Assembly: GCA_947504185.1 (NCBI GenBank)
Contig: CANNGJ010000004.1
Span: 62,001-126,000, forward strand
Direction: 5' to 3'
Source of the DNA: an uncultured Tenacibaculum sp.
GTDB lineage: Bacteria; Bacteroidota; Bacteroidia; Flavobacteriales; Flavobacteriaceae
DNA length: 64,000 nucleotides
The notes beneath the pieces were generated by a model. That model saw nothing but the letters and a program-made list of their open reading frames with translations, was not told where the DNA came from and made no database searches. Positions 52,339 through 61,947 of this stretch are shown here, piece by piece. The first letter of the stretch is position 1. Each line of letters begins with the position of its first letter. The position numbers and the translations under genes were made by a program.

Positions 52339-55194
52339 TTATGCTTCTACATCCATATAGTCTTCAATAGGATTACATGAACAAATTAAGTTTCTATCAC
52401 CAAAAGCATCATCTACACGACGTACAGAAGGCCAAAATTTATTTTCAGCAATGTACTCTAATGGAAATGCAGCTTGTTTTCTAGCGTATGGTAAAGACCA
52501 TTCATCAGCAGTTAACATTTCTTGTGTATGTGGAGCATTCTTTAAAGGATTGTTAGTGTCTTCTTTAACAGCTTCTGAAATCTCTTTTCTAATAGAAATC
52601 ATAGCATCACAAAAACGATCTAATTCAGCAATACTTTCACTTTCTGTAGGTTCTACCATAATAGTTCCTGCAACAGGAAAAGAAACCGTAGGGGCGTGAA
52701 AACCATAATCCATTAAACGTTTGGCAATATCAACAACCTCAATTCCGTTATTTTTAAATTCACGACAATCTAAAATCATTTCATGAGCCGCACGATTCAT
52801 TTCTCCTGTATATAAAGTAGCAAAATGTCCGTTTAATCTTTCTTTGATGTAATTAGCGTTTAAAATCGCATTCTTAGTAGAATTTGTTAATCCTTCGGCA
52901 CCTAACATTGTAATATATCCGTAAGAAATTAAACAAGCTAAGGCAGAACCCCAAGGAGCTGCAGAAATAGCGGTAATAGCGTTTTCTCCACCGGTTGCAA
53001 CAATAGGGTTTGTTGGTAAAAAAGGAACCAATTGTGGAGCTACGCAAATAGGGCCAACTCCAGGTCCACCACCTCCATGAGGAATAGCAAAAGTTTTATG
53101 TAAGTTTAAGTGGCAAACATCAGCGCCAATGGTAGCAGGATTTGTTAATCCTACTTGAGCATTCATATTTGCACCATCCATATATACTTGTCCGCCATTA
53201 TCATGAATAATTTGCGTAATTTCTTTAATGGCTTTTTCATATACTCCATGAGTTGAAGGATAGGTAACCATTAATGCAGCTAAGTTATCGGTATGCTTTT
53301 CAGCTTTAGCACGTAAGTCCTCTACGTCAATATTTCCTCTTTCATCAGTTTTAGTTACTACTACTTTCATACCAGCCATTACTGCAGAAGCAGGGTTTGT
53401 TCCATGAGCTGAAGCGGGAATTAAACAGATATTTCTGTTTGTATCACCATTGCTTTCATGATAAGCTCTAATGGTCATTAAACCAGCAAATTCTCCTTGT
53501 GCTCCTGAATTTGGTTGTAGTGAAGTTCCAGCAAATCCTGTAACAACATTCAATTGATTTTCAAGATTCGTTAAAACTTCTTGGTATCCTGCTGCTTGAT
53601 CTAAAGGAACGAAAGGGTGAATATTTCCCCAATTAGGATTACTTAAAGGTAGCATTTCAGAAGCAGCATTTAGCTTCATGGTACAAGAACCTAAAGAAAT
53701 CATGGAGTGATTTAAAGCTAAATCTTTACGTTCTAGTTTTTTAATATAACGCATCATATCAGTTTCTGATTGATACGTGTTAAATACTTCGTTTTCTAGG
53801 AAAGAAGTATTTCTTTTAATATTTGAAGGAATTATAGCTGTTGAAACAAATTCAGTAACTGTGATATCTTGAACATTAAAAGCTTGTTCGAAGCAATCAA
53901 CAATTGCATTAATTTCCTTTAAGCTTACAGTTTCATTTACTGAAATTGAAATGTGATTTTCGTCAATATAATTAAAGTTAATTCCATTAGCTTCCGCTAT
54001 TGGACGTAACTTATTGGCTTCAACTTCTACTAGTAAAGTATCAAAATAAGCACTGTTTTTTTGTTTGAAACCTAAGCTGTTCAATGCGTTTGCTAAGGTA
54101 GCAGTAGCAGTATGTACTTGGTTTGCTATAAATTGAATTCCGTCTTTACCATGATACACTGCATACATTCCAGCCATAACTGCTAGCAATACTTGTGCTG
54201 TACAAATATTTGAAGTGGCTCTTTCACGTTTAATATGTTGTTCACGCGTTTGTAAGGCCATACGTAAAGCTCTACCTCCATCTACATCTTTAGTAACACC
54301 TATAATACGCCCAGGGATACTACGTTTGTATGCTTCTTTAGTAGCAAAATAACCGGCATGAGGTCCTCCATATCCTAATGGAATACCAAAACGTTGTGTA
54401 GTACCTACTACAACATCAGCACCAAATTCACCAGGTGCTTTTAAATTCACCAATGATAAAATATCAGCAGCAACAGCTACTTTTATATTATTAGCATTAC
54501 AGTTGGCGGTGAATTCAGTATAATCATAAACTTGACCATGTTTACCAGGGTATTGAACAATAGCCCCAAAGAAATCTTCAGAAAAATCAAATTTTTCATG
54601 ATTACCAATAACTAACTCTATACCTATTGGGATTGCACGTGTTTGTAATACAGATAAGGTTTGTGGTAAAATTTCTTCTGAAACAAAGAATTTGTGAATT
54701 CCTGCTTTTTTCTGAGCTCTTTCACGAACATCAAATAATAAAGCCATCGCCTCAGCTGCAGCTGTTCCTTCATCTAACAAAGAAGCATTGGCTAATTCCA
54801 TTCCAGTTAAATCACAAACCATCGTTTGATAATTTAATAAAGCTTCTAAACGACCTTGAGCAATTTCTGCTTGGTAAGGTGTATACGCAGTATACCAACC
54901 TGGGTTTTCTAAAATATTTCGTTGAATAACACTAGGTACAATTGCTTCGTGATACCCTAAACCTATATAGCTTTTAAAAACTTTATTTTTAGCGCCTAAC
55001 TCGTTAATATGATTTAAGTATTCGTATTCGCTCATAGCTGGAGCTAAATCCAATTCATTTTGTAATCGAATATCATCAGGAATAGTTTCATAAATCAATT
55101 GATCTAAACTATCTACTCCGATAGTTTCAAGCATTTGCTTTTGGTCTTTTACGCGTGGACCAATATGACGTAGTTGAAATGAATTTGTGTTCAT
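52339..55194 (-). CDS. gcvP: glycine dehydrogenase (decarboxylating), P-protein
   Basis: 951 aa full-length PLP enzyme of the glycine cleavage system. PLP lysine in [19 protein letters not shown]-terminal half (RHIGPR...) and C-terminal half both intact. Start placed at ATG for [14 protein letters not shown]; the longer frame begins at a TTG. A minus-strand -7 match TATTTTTG lies at 55226-55219. No glycine riboswitch seen in the 130 bases upstream. Confidence 0.96.
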   Translation of the reverse strand: MNTNSFQLRHIGPRVKDQKQMLETIGVDSLDQLIYETIPDDIRLQNELDLAPAMSEYEYLNHINELGAKNKVFKSYIGLGYHEAIVPSVIQRNILENPGWYTAYTPYQAEIAQGRLEALLNYQTMVCDLTGMELANASLLDEGTAAAEAMALLFDVRERAQKKAGIHKFFVSEEILPQTLSVLQTRAIPIGIELVIGNHEKFDFSEDFFGAIVQYPGKHGQVYDYTEFTANCNANNIKVAVAADILSLVNLKAPGEFGADVVVGTTQRFGIPLGYGGPHAGYFATKEAYKRSIPGRIIGVTKDVDGGRALRMALQTREQHIKRERATSNICTAQVLLAVMAGMYAVYHGKDGIQFIANQVHTATATLANALNSLGFKQKNSAYFDTLLVEVEANKLRPIAEANGINFNYIDENHISISVNETVSLKEINAIVDCFEQAFNVQDITVTEFVSTAIIPSNIKRNTSFLENEVFNTYQSETDMMRYIKKLERKDLALNHSMISLGSCTMKLNAASEMLPLSNPNWGNIHPFVPLDQAAGYQEVLTNLENQLNVVTGFAGTSLQPNSGAQGEFAGLMTIRAYHESNGDTNRNICLIPASAHGTNPASAVMAGMKVVVTKTDERGNIDVEDLRAKAEKHTDNLAALMVTYPSTHGVYEKAIKEITQIIHDNGGQVYMDGANMNAQVGLTNPATIGADVCHLNLHKTFAIPHGGGGPGVGPICVAPQLVPFLPTNPIVATGGENAITAISAAPWGSALACLISYGYITMLGAEGLTNSTKNAILNANYIKERLNGHFATLYTGEMNRAAHEMILDCREFKNNGIEVVDIAKRLMDYGFHAPTVSFPVAGTIMVEPTESESIAELDRFCDAMISIRKEISEAVKEDTNNPLKNAPHTQEMLTADEWSLPYARKQAAFPLEYIAENKFWPSVRRVDDAFGDRNLICSCNPIEDYMDVEA

Positions 55195-55312
55195 TTGTGT
55201 TGTTGTTTTTAAGTGGCTCAAAAATAGTGAAATTGAATGGTTTTTAAATGTATATTTTTTGTTTAAAAACGATATTTTATTAACCAGATGTAAGGGTTAT
55301 AAACAGAAGAGC

Positions 55313-55320
55313 TATTTTTG
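55313..55320 (+). promoter_or_regulatory. -7 element of the UbiA-like gene
   Basis: TATTTTTG, perfect TAnnTTTG, four bases before the ATG; would give a leaderless mRNA. No -33 box found. Confidence 0.35.
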
Positions 55321-55324
55321 TGTA

Positions 55325-56131
55325 ATGAAGTTTTTAAAAATAGTATTCGATTTCTATATAAATTCTAGTATCCATGTAGCTTTGGCTGTATATGCGTTTG
55401 TAAGAATTACAGAATTATATTTTGATTTATCATATAACGAACCACTCGATTACTTTGTGTTTTACGGAACAATTACTGGCTATAATTTTGTGAAATATGC
55501 TGGTGTAGCAAAATTACATCATAGAAGTTTGACAACACATTTAAAAGTGATTCAGATTTTTTCTTTGATTTGCTTTTTATTACTGTGTTATTATGCGTGG
55601 CAACTTTCAATAAAAACACTTTTGTTGTTTTTACCTTTTGGAATATTAACATTATTATACGCGATTCCCTTTTTAAGTGGATTTCAAAAGAACTTAAGGA
55701 GTATAGGTTATTTAAAAATTATGGTAGTAGCATTAGTTTGGGCAGCAGTTACAGTTTTGTTACCTGTATATGATGTGAAAGGAGAGATTTTTAGTATTGA
55801 AATAGTGTGGATGTTTATTCAGCGATTTTTATTTGTTATTGTATTGATATTACCATTTGATATTAGAGATATGCAGTATGACGCAATTTCTTTACAAACT
55901 ATTCCAAAGAAAATAGGATTAGAAAAAACAAAAAAGTTAGGTTATGTACTGCTGTTATTTTGTTTATTGTTGGAGTTTGTAATAGCGCCAAACTCACAAT
56001 TTAAAATGGTTTTTTTACTTATTTTTCTTTTTTTATTAGCGCTGATAATGAGATCTTTTAATAAACAATCAAAGTATTTTAGTTCTTTTTTGGTGGAGGC
56101 AGTTCCTATTTTTTGGTGGCTATTATTATAA
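55325..56131 (+). CDS. UbiA-like membrane prenyltransferase family protein (tentative)
   Basis: 268 aa, seven to nine helices. DIRDMQYD at the cytoplasmic end of a helix resembles the second Asp-rich motif of UbiA enzymes; the first (NxxxD) is less clear (GYNFVKYAG). The layout is otherwise UbiA-like. Flanked by gcvP and serA and not in a quinone or tocopherol cluster; substrate unknown. ATG at 55325 is chosen because the preceding in-frame extension would run through gcvP leader sequence. Confidence 0.6.
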   Translation: MKFLKIVFDFYINSSIHVALAVYAFVRITELYFDLSYNEPLDYFVFYGTITGYNFVKYAGVAKLHHRSLTTHLKVIQIFSLICFLLLCYYAWQLSIKTLLLFLPFGILTLLYAIPFLSGFQKNLRSIGYLKIMVVALVWAAVTVLLPVYDVKGEIFSIEIVWMFIQRFLFVIVLILPFDIRDMQYDAISLQTIPKKIGLEKTKKLGYVLLLFCLLLEFVIAPNSQFKMVFLLIFLFLLALIMRSFNKQSKYFSSFLVEAVPIFWWLLL

Positions 56132-56298
56132 ATTTTAAATATTTTTTAGGGAAAAGAGTTATTTAATAGTTATAAAAAGTATGAAGCCAATAATTGTTTG
56201 TAATTTATAACTAAATGATATTGAGGTTAAGTTCTTTATAAAAACCTTTGTACATTCGTGGGCTTAACAACACAACAACAAAAGAATAAAAAAACAAC
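56132..56298. other. spacer upstream of serA
   Basis: 167 bases without a gene. Apart from the promoter candidate at 56221-56250 nothing is recognised; AT-rich. Confidence 0.55.
56221..56250 (+). promoter_or_regulatory. candidate promoter of serA
   Basis: TTG (56221-56223), 19-base spacer, AACCTTTG (56243-56250, seven of eight to TAnnTTTG). Start about 56256. Confidence 0.4.
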
Positions 56299-58191
56299 AT
56301 GAATTTAGTAAAACGAAATTTCGTTTTCGATTTCGATAGTACTCTAACTAGAGTAGAAGCATTAGATGTTTTAGCAGAAATCACATTGACAGGAAATCCG
56401 AAAAAGGATGAGGTTATTCAGGAGATAATTGATATAACAAATCAAGGAATTGATGGAGATATCTCTTTTCCTGAGTCCTTAAGAAAACGCATTCAGTTAT
56501 TAGAGGCTAAAAAAACAGATTTACCTTTATTAATTGAGGAGTTAAAAAAGCATGTTTCTTCGTCTATAGAAAGAAATAAGGAGTTTTTTGAAAACTTTTC
56601 TGAAGATATTTATGTAATTTCAGCAGGATTTAAGGAGTTTATTGACCCTATAGTTGCAGAATATAATATTCCATCAGAAAGAGTATTTGCAAATACTTTT
56701 GAATTTGATGCGGATGAAGTGATTGTAGGTTTTGATGCTGATAATCCTTTGTCAAAGCATAATGGAAAGATTGAATGTTTACAAGATTTAGGTTTAGAAG
56801 GTGAAATTCAGGTGATAGGAGATGGCTATAGTGATGCCGTAACTAAAGAAGCCGGAGTAGCTGATACCTTTTTTGCCTATACCGAAAATGTAACAAGAGA
56901 TAAGACAGTAGCGAATGCTGATCATATTACACCAAGTTTAGATGAATTTTTATACGTAAACAAGTTGCCAAGAAATATATCATACCCAAAGCACAGAATA
57001 AAAATATTATTATTAGAAAATGTACATCCAGATGCGTTTACAAAATTGTCGAGTGATGGTTTTACAGTAGAAACTGTGTCTAGAAGTTTATCAGAAGATG
57101 AGTTAATAGAAAAGTTAAAAGATGTACATGTACTTGGAATTCGTTCTAAAACTCAAGTAACTCGTAGGGTTATTGAAGCTGCTGAAAAACTAATGGTGGT
57201 TTCAGCATTTTGTATTGGAACAAAACAAATTGATTTAGAAGCGGCTAAAGAAAACGGAGTTGTTGTTTTTAATGCACCGTATAGTAATACACGTTCGGTA
57301 GTAGAACTAGCGATTGGAGAAATTATTATGTTAATGCGTAGCGTATTTCAAAGAAGTACAGAGTTGCATAATGGCGAATGGAATAAAACGGCACAAGGAT
57401 CACGCGAAGTACGTGGTAAAAAATTAGGGATTATTGGGTATGGAAATATTGGGAAGCAATTATCTGTTTTAGCAGAAGCTTTAGGTATGGACGTATATTA
57501 TTATGATGTTGAAGATAAGTTAGCTTTAGGGAATGCAACAAAAATAAATACTCTAAAAGAACTATTGAATATCTCTGATGTAATTACTTTACATGTAGAT
57601 GACAATGCAGCTAATAAAAATTATATAGGAAAGGAAGAAATAGCTGAAATGAAAGATGGAGCACATTTAGTGAATCTTTCTAGAGGTTTTGTAGTTGATA
57701 TTAAAGCCTTGGTTGAAGCTTTGAAGTCAGGTAAAATAGCTGGAGCAGCTGTAGACGTATATCCGCAAGAGCCAAGAAAGAATGGCGAATTTCTTACAGA
57801 ATTAAAAGGATTACCAAATGTAATTCTTACACCACATGTAGGAGGAAGTACTGAAGAGGCTCAAAAAGATATTGCTGATTTTGTACCGAATAAAATTATG
57901 GCTTATATCAATTCAGGGAATACAGTTGACGCTGTTAATTTCCCAAATATTAGATTGCCAAGACAAACCAATGCACACCGTTTTTTACATATTCACAGAA
58001 ATGTGCCAGGGGTAATGGCGAAAATCAATAAGGTATTAGCTAAATACGAATTGAATATTACAGGACAATACTTATCTACAGATGAAAAGGTTGGATACGT
58101 AATTACTGATGTAGATAAAGAGTATGATCAAGAAGTGGTTACTAAGCTTAAAAATGTAGATGGAACTATTAAGTTTAGAGTATTGTATTGA
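56299..58191 (+). CDS. serA: bifunctional HAD phosphatase (SerB-like) / D-3-phosphoglycerate dehydrogenase
   Basis: 630 aa fusion. Residues about 1-215 form a HAD phosphatase with DFDSTLT (nucleophile Asp11, Asp13), SAGF and GDGYSD motifs like SerB; residues about 230-540 form a SerA-type NAD dehydrogenase (GYGNIGKQ, catalytic Arg in LSRGFVV, His in TPHVGGST); the last 70 residues are an ACT-like regulatory domain. It thus carries the first and third activities of phosphorylated serine synthesis on one chain; serC (the aminotransferase) is not in the window. Substrate of the HAD part is inferred from fusion. Confidence 0.9.
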   Translation: MNLVKRNFVFDFDSTLTRVEALDVLAEITLTGNPKKDEVIQEIIDITNQGIDGDISFPESLRKRIQLLEAKKTDLPLLIEELKKHVSSSIERNKEFFENFSEDIYVISAGFKEFIDPIVAEYNIPSERVFANTFEFDADEVIVGFDADNPLSKHNGKIECLQDLGLEGEIQVIGDGYSDAVTKEAGVADTFFAYTENVTRDKTVANADHITPSLDEFLYVNKLPRNISYPKHRIKILLLENVHPDAFTKLSSDGFTVETVSRSLSEDELIEKLKDVHVLGIRSKTQVTRRVIEAAEKLMVVSAFCIGTKQIDLEAAKENGVVVFNAPYSNTRSVVELAIGEIIMLMRSVFQRSTELHNGEWNKTAQGSREVRGKKLGIIGYGNIGKQLSVLAEALGMDVYYYDVEDKLALGNATKINTLKELLNISDVITLHVDDNAANKNYIGKEEIAEMKDGAHLVNLSRGFVVDIKALVEALKSGKIAGAAVDVYPQEPRKNGEFLTELKGLPNVILTPHVGGSTEEAQKDIADFVPNKIMAYINSGNTVDAVNFPNIRLPRQTNAHRFLHIHRNVPGVMAKINKVLAKYELNITGQYLSTDEKVGYVITDVDKEYDQEVVTKLKNVDGTIKFRVLY

Positions 58192-58264
58192 TAATCTAGT
58201 AATTATGATTGTGTAAGTTTAATATTATTACTAATTTCACAGGTGAATTAAAAAAATAACTAAT

Positions 58265-59371
58265 ATGAAAAAAGTAATTAGAAAAACGTTTCTTGCCTTT
58301 TTAGGCATAAGTATGGTATTTGTATCTTGTAATACAGAGCAAGAAGAAATAGTTAATTCAGTGCAAAGTGTAGAGGAGCGTAAAAGTCAAAAAGCTAGTA
58401 AAGTAGAAAAAAATAGCGCTTTAGATTTAACCTTTAGTCTCCAAGACGGAGAAATAATGCATCAAGATTTTATAATTACGGATTTAAATGCAGTAAATCC
58501 GAGCGAGTGTGGAAGTACTCCTTTTAATCAAGCAATAAACGAATCGGTACAAAGTAATTTAGATTTATTAGGGCTTGATTATTATGATTTATATACAACA
58601 ATAAATAGATTGTACACGTTTATAGATGAAGATAAACAGTACTTTGGAGCTGAAGGTGAATACACAAATTTTATTAAAAAGCAGCAAAGGAGTTTAGAGA
58701 ATTTCTGGAGTATGCCAAATGAAATAACTGTAAAAGGGCAACATAACAGTACTTTAAATGATAGAGATAAAATAGCATTAGTATATATTGTCTTTGCAGG
58801 GCTTCCTGAAGTTGTAGCTTATAGTAATGCAGACTTTTTGTTGGCAGTAAATGAGGCAAGTACTTTTCTAAATGAAAGCCCATTATTGTCTTTTGATGGA
58901 TTTGCAAGTTCTACTAATCTAATTGTAATTGGAGATGGTTTGGTAGAGTTAATGGTAAAATCTGGTGTTGAAGATAGAGTTGTTTGGAATGGTATTTTAG
59001 CACATGAATGGGCACACCAAATACAGTTTGATAATTATGCTATTTGGTATCCTGATGGAGCTGCGGATAATGAGCCAGAAGCTACAAGAACTACTGAATT
59101 AGAAGCTGATTTTTTTGCAGCTTATTATATGGCGCATAAAAGAGGAGCAACTTATAATTGGAAAAGAGTTGAAGAATTTTTTGAATTATTTTTCAATATA
59201 GGTGATTGTTCTTTTACTAGTGATGGACATCATGGTACTCCTTTGCAAAGAATGGAGGCAGCAAGGCTAGGGTTTGAATTAGCTAAAAATACTTTCCCAA
59301 AAGGAAAAGTGTTAAGTAAAGATGAAGTGCATGCTAGTTTTTTATCTGTTTTAAATGAAATAGTAGATTAG
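58265..59371 (+). CDS. lipoprotein with HExxH zinc peptidase motif
   Basis: 368 aa. Lipoprotein signal (MVFVSC, Cys22). HEWAH at 247-251 followed by ELEAD at 278-282 gives the gluzincin-like pattern His-Glu-x-x-His...Glu, with C-terminal HHGTPLQRMEAARLGFEL. Likely a surface or periplasmic metalloprotease, but not a member of a family I can name. N-terminal 60 residues are disordered (many Glu and Lys). Stands alone between serA and a convergent IclR gene. Confidence 0.7.
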   Translation: MKKVIRKTFLAFLGISMVFVSCNTEQEEIVNSVQSVEERKSQKASKVEKNSALDLTFSLQDGEIMHQDFIITDLNAVNPSECGSTPFNQAINESVQSNLDLLGLDYYDLYTTINRLYTFIDEDKQYFGAEGEYTNFIKKQQRSLENFWSMPNEITVKGQHNSTLNDRDKIALVYIVFAGLPEVVAYSNADFLLAVNEASTFLNESPLLSFDGFASSTNLIVIGDGLVELMVKSGVEDRVVWNGILAHEWAHQIQFDNYAIWYPDGAADNEPEATRTTELEADFFAAYYMAHKRGATYNWKRVEEFFELFFNIGDCSFTSDGHHGTPLQRMEAARLGFELAKNTFPKGKVLSKDEVHASFLSVLNEIVD

Positions 59372-59413
59372 TTTAAAAGCTAATAAATAGATAAAAATTC
59401 TTTAAAATATTTT

Positions 59414-59448
59414 AAATCTCTGAGGGCGTAGCTCTTGGAGATTTTTTT
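59414..59448. terminator. terminator between convergent genes
   Basis: Outer arms AAATCTC / GAGATTT with an inner GAG/CTC pair, then T run; overlaps the last bases of the IclR gene. Confidence 0.65.
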
Positions 59449-60223
59449 ATAAACTATCAAAACCTTTAAATTCTTCTTCTATAAGAGTTGCTCCTTTTTT
59501 TAATATATGAATGTAGTTTGGGATGTTTTCTATTCTAAACCTGCTTAAAGGACCAGAAGCACTAATGCTGGCAATAATATTTTGCTGTTTATTTCTAATG
59601 GGTATTGCAATGCTAACTAAGCCAAGTTCGAATTCTTCAATATCTAAAGCATAGTCTTGATTTACAGTTTTAGCTAATTCTTTTTTGAATGTCTTTACGT
59701 TTGTAATAGTGTGTTGAGTAACTTTGGTAAGTTGAATGTTTTTTAGAATATCTTCTTGGGTGGCTAGATCAGAAAAGGCAAGAAGTAATTTGCCTGAAGC
59801 AGTAGCGTGTATAGGTTGATAAGAACCAATTGAAGTATTTATTTTTAATCCATGCAAGCTGTCAGCTTTATTAATATGAAAAACCTGATGCTCTTTTAAA
59901 ATACTAAGTAATACGGTTTCCTGAATTTCTAGCGCAACATTTTTTATCGGATTGTTTGTCGATTTAGCAATGGTTTTATAGATAGCAACGCGATTTCCTA
60001 ATTCAAATAATTTACTGCCTAAGCTATATTTTTCATTATTATTCTGATGAACAATATTTAACGAAGCTAAAGTGTTTAGTAAACGATAGGTTGTACTTTT
60101 GTTATAACCGGTTTTATTAGCCAACTCTCTAACTCCCCATTCTTTTTTATCATTTGTAAAAGCATCAAGTACTGTAAAAGCTTTTATAATCGATTGGTTT
60201 AAAGTTTTATTGTCAGAACTCAT
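59447..60223 (-). CDS. IclR family transcriptional regulator
   Basis: 258 aa. N-terminal winged helix (WGVRELANKTGYNKSTTYRLLNTLA, about 23-50) and an IclR effector domain (HATASGKLLLAF, ISASGPLSRF). Divergent from kynU with a 148-base intergenic region carrying a GTTTCA-N5-TGAAAC palindrome, so it probably controls the kynurenine operon (inference). Effector may be a pathway intermediate. Confidence 0.92.
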   Translation of the reverse strand: MSSDNKTLNQSIIKAFTVLDAFTNDKKEWGVRELANKTGYNKSTTYRLLNTLASLNIVHQNNNEKYSLGSKLFELGNRVAIYKTIAKSTNNPIKNVALEIQETVLLSILKEHQVFHINKADSLHGLKINTSIGSYQPIHATASGKLLLAFSDLATQEDILKNIQLTKVTQHTITNVKTFKKELAKTVNQDYALDIEEFELGLVSIAIPIRNKQQNIIASISASGPLSRFRIENIPNYIHILKKGATLIEEEFKGFDSL

Positions 60224-60278
60224 TTTTTGCTATTTGTTTTGGCTAAGGTATTAAAAAAGTGTAAATTTATAAAACAAC

Positions 60279-60295
60279 GTTTCATTTAGTGAAAC
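60279..60295. promoter_or_regulatory. candidate IclR operator
   Basis: GTTTCA-TTTAG-TGAAAC, perfect 6-bp arms. The halves match those in boxes of the IclR-family regulator KdgR. Confidence 0.55.
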
Positions 60296-60310
60296 ACTAT
60301 TGTTTTTAAT

Positions 60311-60325
60311 TTGATAATAAATCAA
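60311..60325. promoter_or_regulatory. second palindrome upstream of kynU
   Basis: TTGAT-AATAA-ATCAA, perfect 5-bp arms with 5-base spacer, just before the -7-like TATCTTTA (60327-60334). Confidence 0.4.
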
Positions 60326-60371
60326 GTATCTTTAGTGTTCTCAAGAAATGGTTTTTTGAAATAAAAGAAAC

Positions 60372-61631
60372 ATGCACAAAGCAACATTAGATTACGCACA
60401 ACAACAAGATAAAAAAGATAAGTTATCTTATTTAAGAGAAGAATTCCATATACCAAAAGATAAAGAAGGAAACGACTGGCTGTATTTTACAGGAAACTCT
60501 TTAGGGTTACAGCCAAAGCAGACTCAAAACTATATTCAACAAGAATTAGATGATTGGGCAAATTACGGTGTAGAAGGTCATTTTGAAGCTAAAAATCCTT
60601 GGATGCCATATCACGAATTTTTGACAGAAAAAATGGCAAAAATTGTGGGAGCAAAACCATTAGAAGTTGTTGTGATGAACACATTAACAACAAATCTTCA
60701 TTTGTTAATGGTGTCGTTTTATCAACCCACAAAAAAGAAATATAAAATTGTTATAGAATCTGATGCTTTCCCTTCGGATAGATATGCGGTGCAATCGCAA
60801 TTAAAGTTTCATGGATTTGACGCAGAAGAAGGTTTAATTGAATGGAAGCCTCGTGAAGGAGAAGAGCTTTTAAATATTGAAGATTTAGAGCAAATAGTTT
60901 CAGAGCAAGGAGATGAAATAGCTTTATTATTAATTGGAGGCGTAAACTATTACACTGGTCAATATTTAGATTTAAAGCGTATTGCAGAAATAGGACATTC
61001 AAAAGATTGTTTCGTCGGAATCGATTTAGCACACGGTGCTGGAAATATTTCTCCAGAATTACATAATAGTGGTGTAGATTTCGCTGCTTGGTGTACTTAT
61101 AAGTATTTGAATTCTGGCCCAGGAAGTTTAGGAGGTTTATTTGTGCATGAAAAACACGCACATAATAAAGATTTACCACGTTTTGCAGGTTGGTGGAATC
61201 ATAATAAAGAAACACGTTTTAACATGCGTCAACCTTTTGATGTAATGGCAGGTGGCGAAGGTTGGCAATTATCAAATCCACCAATTTTATCTATGGCTGC
61301 GATTAAAGCGTCGTTAGATATGTTTGACAAAGTGGGTATGGAAGCTTTACATGAAAAGTCAGAAAAGTTAACAGGATATTTTGAGTTTTTAATCAACCAA
61401 ATTGGTTCAGATGACATTAAAATTATCACACCATCTAATCCAAAAGAAAGAGGTTGTCAGTTATCTATTCAAGTTAAAAACGCTGATAAAAGTTTACATC
61501 ATAAATTAACCGAGAATAATATTATTACCGATTGGAGAGAACCAGATGTAATACGTTGCGCACCAGTGCCAATGTATAACAGCTTTGAGGATGTATTTAG
61601 AATGGTTGAGATTTTAAAAGGGTTGTTGTAA
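60372..61631 (+). CDS. kynU: kynureninase
   Basis: 419 aa PLP enzyme splitting kynurenine (or 3-hydroxykynurenine) to anthranilate (3-hydroxyanthranilate) and alanine. Family marks: FTGNSLGLQPKQT, PWMPYHEF, PLP Lys244 in WCTYKYLNSGPGS, GIDLAHGAGN, GWWNHNKETRF. First gene of an operon with kmo; the next gene starts one base after its stop. Confidence 0.96.
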   Translation: MHKATLDYAQQQDKKDKLSYLREEFHIPKDKEGNDWLYFTGNSLGLQPKQTQNYIQQELDDWANYGVEGHFEAKNPWMPYHEFLTEKMAKIVGAKPLEVVVMNTLTTNLHLLMVSFYQPTKKKYKIVIESDAFPSDRYAVQSQLKFHGFDAEEGLIEWKPREGEELLNIEDLEQIVSEQGDEIALLLIGGVNYYTGQYLDLKRIAEIGHSKDCFVGIDLAHGAGNISPELHNSGVDFAAWCTYKYLNSGPGSLGGLFVHEKHAHNKDLPRFAGWWNHNKETRFNMRQPFDVMAGGEGWQLSNPPILSMAAIKASLDMFDKVGMEALHEKSEKLTGYFEFLINQIGSDDIKIITPSNPKERGCQLSIQVKNADKSLHHKLTENNIITDWREPDVIRCAPVPMYNSFEDVFRMVEILKGLL

Positions 61632-61632
61632 A

Positions 61633-61947
61633 ATGAAGAATAAATGGAAAACTTTGTTTTGGCTTAGCCTGATAATTTTATTTCTAACAAATTTATTTTG
61701 GATTTATCAAACTATTGATTCAGCTGTTGGTAGAGGTTATTATGAAGTAACTTGTATTGAATATGAAAAAGATAAAACTATACTTAAAAAGTTAATAGAT
61801 TCAAAAGAGACAAAAACTGAATTACTCAAGTTTTTAAAAGATAATGATATAAGTTTTGAAGGTTTTCAAAAGGGAACTGATTATGTGATTAGTTTTAATT
61901 CTTTTTCAGTTTTATTTGATTCAAAAGGAAAATTAAAAAATGAATAA
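61633..61947 (+). CDS. unknown small membrane-anchored protein in kyn operon
   Basis: 104 aa. N-terminal helix (about 8-25), then a small domain with one Cys (EVTCIEYEKDK) and FNSFSVLFDSKGKL. Starts one base after kynU and overlaps kmo by eight bases, so it is real and translated with them. I recognise no family; not obviously needed for the pathway. Confidence 0.7.
   Translation: MKNKWKTLFWLSLIILFLTNLFWIYQTIDSAVGRGYYEVTCIEYEKDKTILKKLIDSKETKTELLKFLKDNDISFEGFQKGTDYVISFNSFSVLFDSKGKLKNE

Noticed and set aside
55195-55324. Possible glycine riboswitch before gcvP
   Set aside because: The 130 bases are AT-rich and show none of the conserved tandem-aptamer segments.
60751-61215. Long minus-strand frame inside kynU
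   Set aside because: Antisense shadow of a well-conserved gene; composition is unlike a protein.
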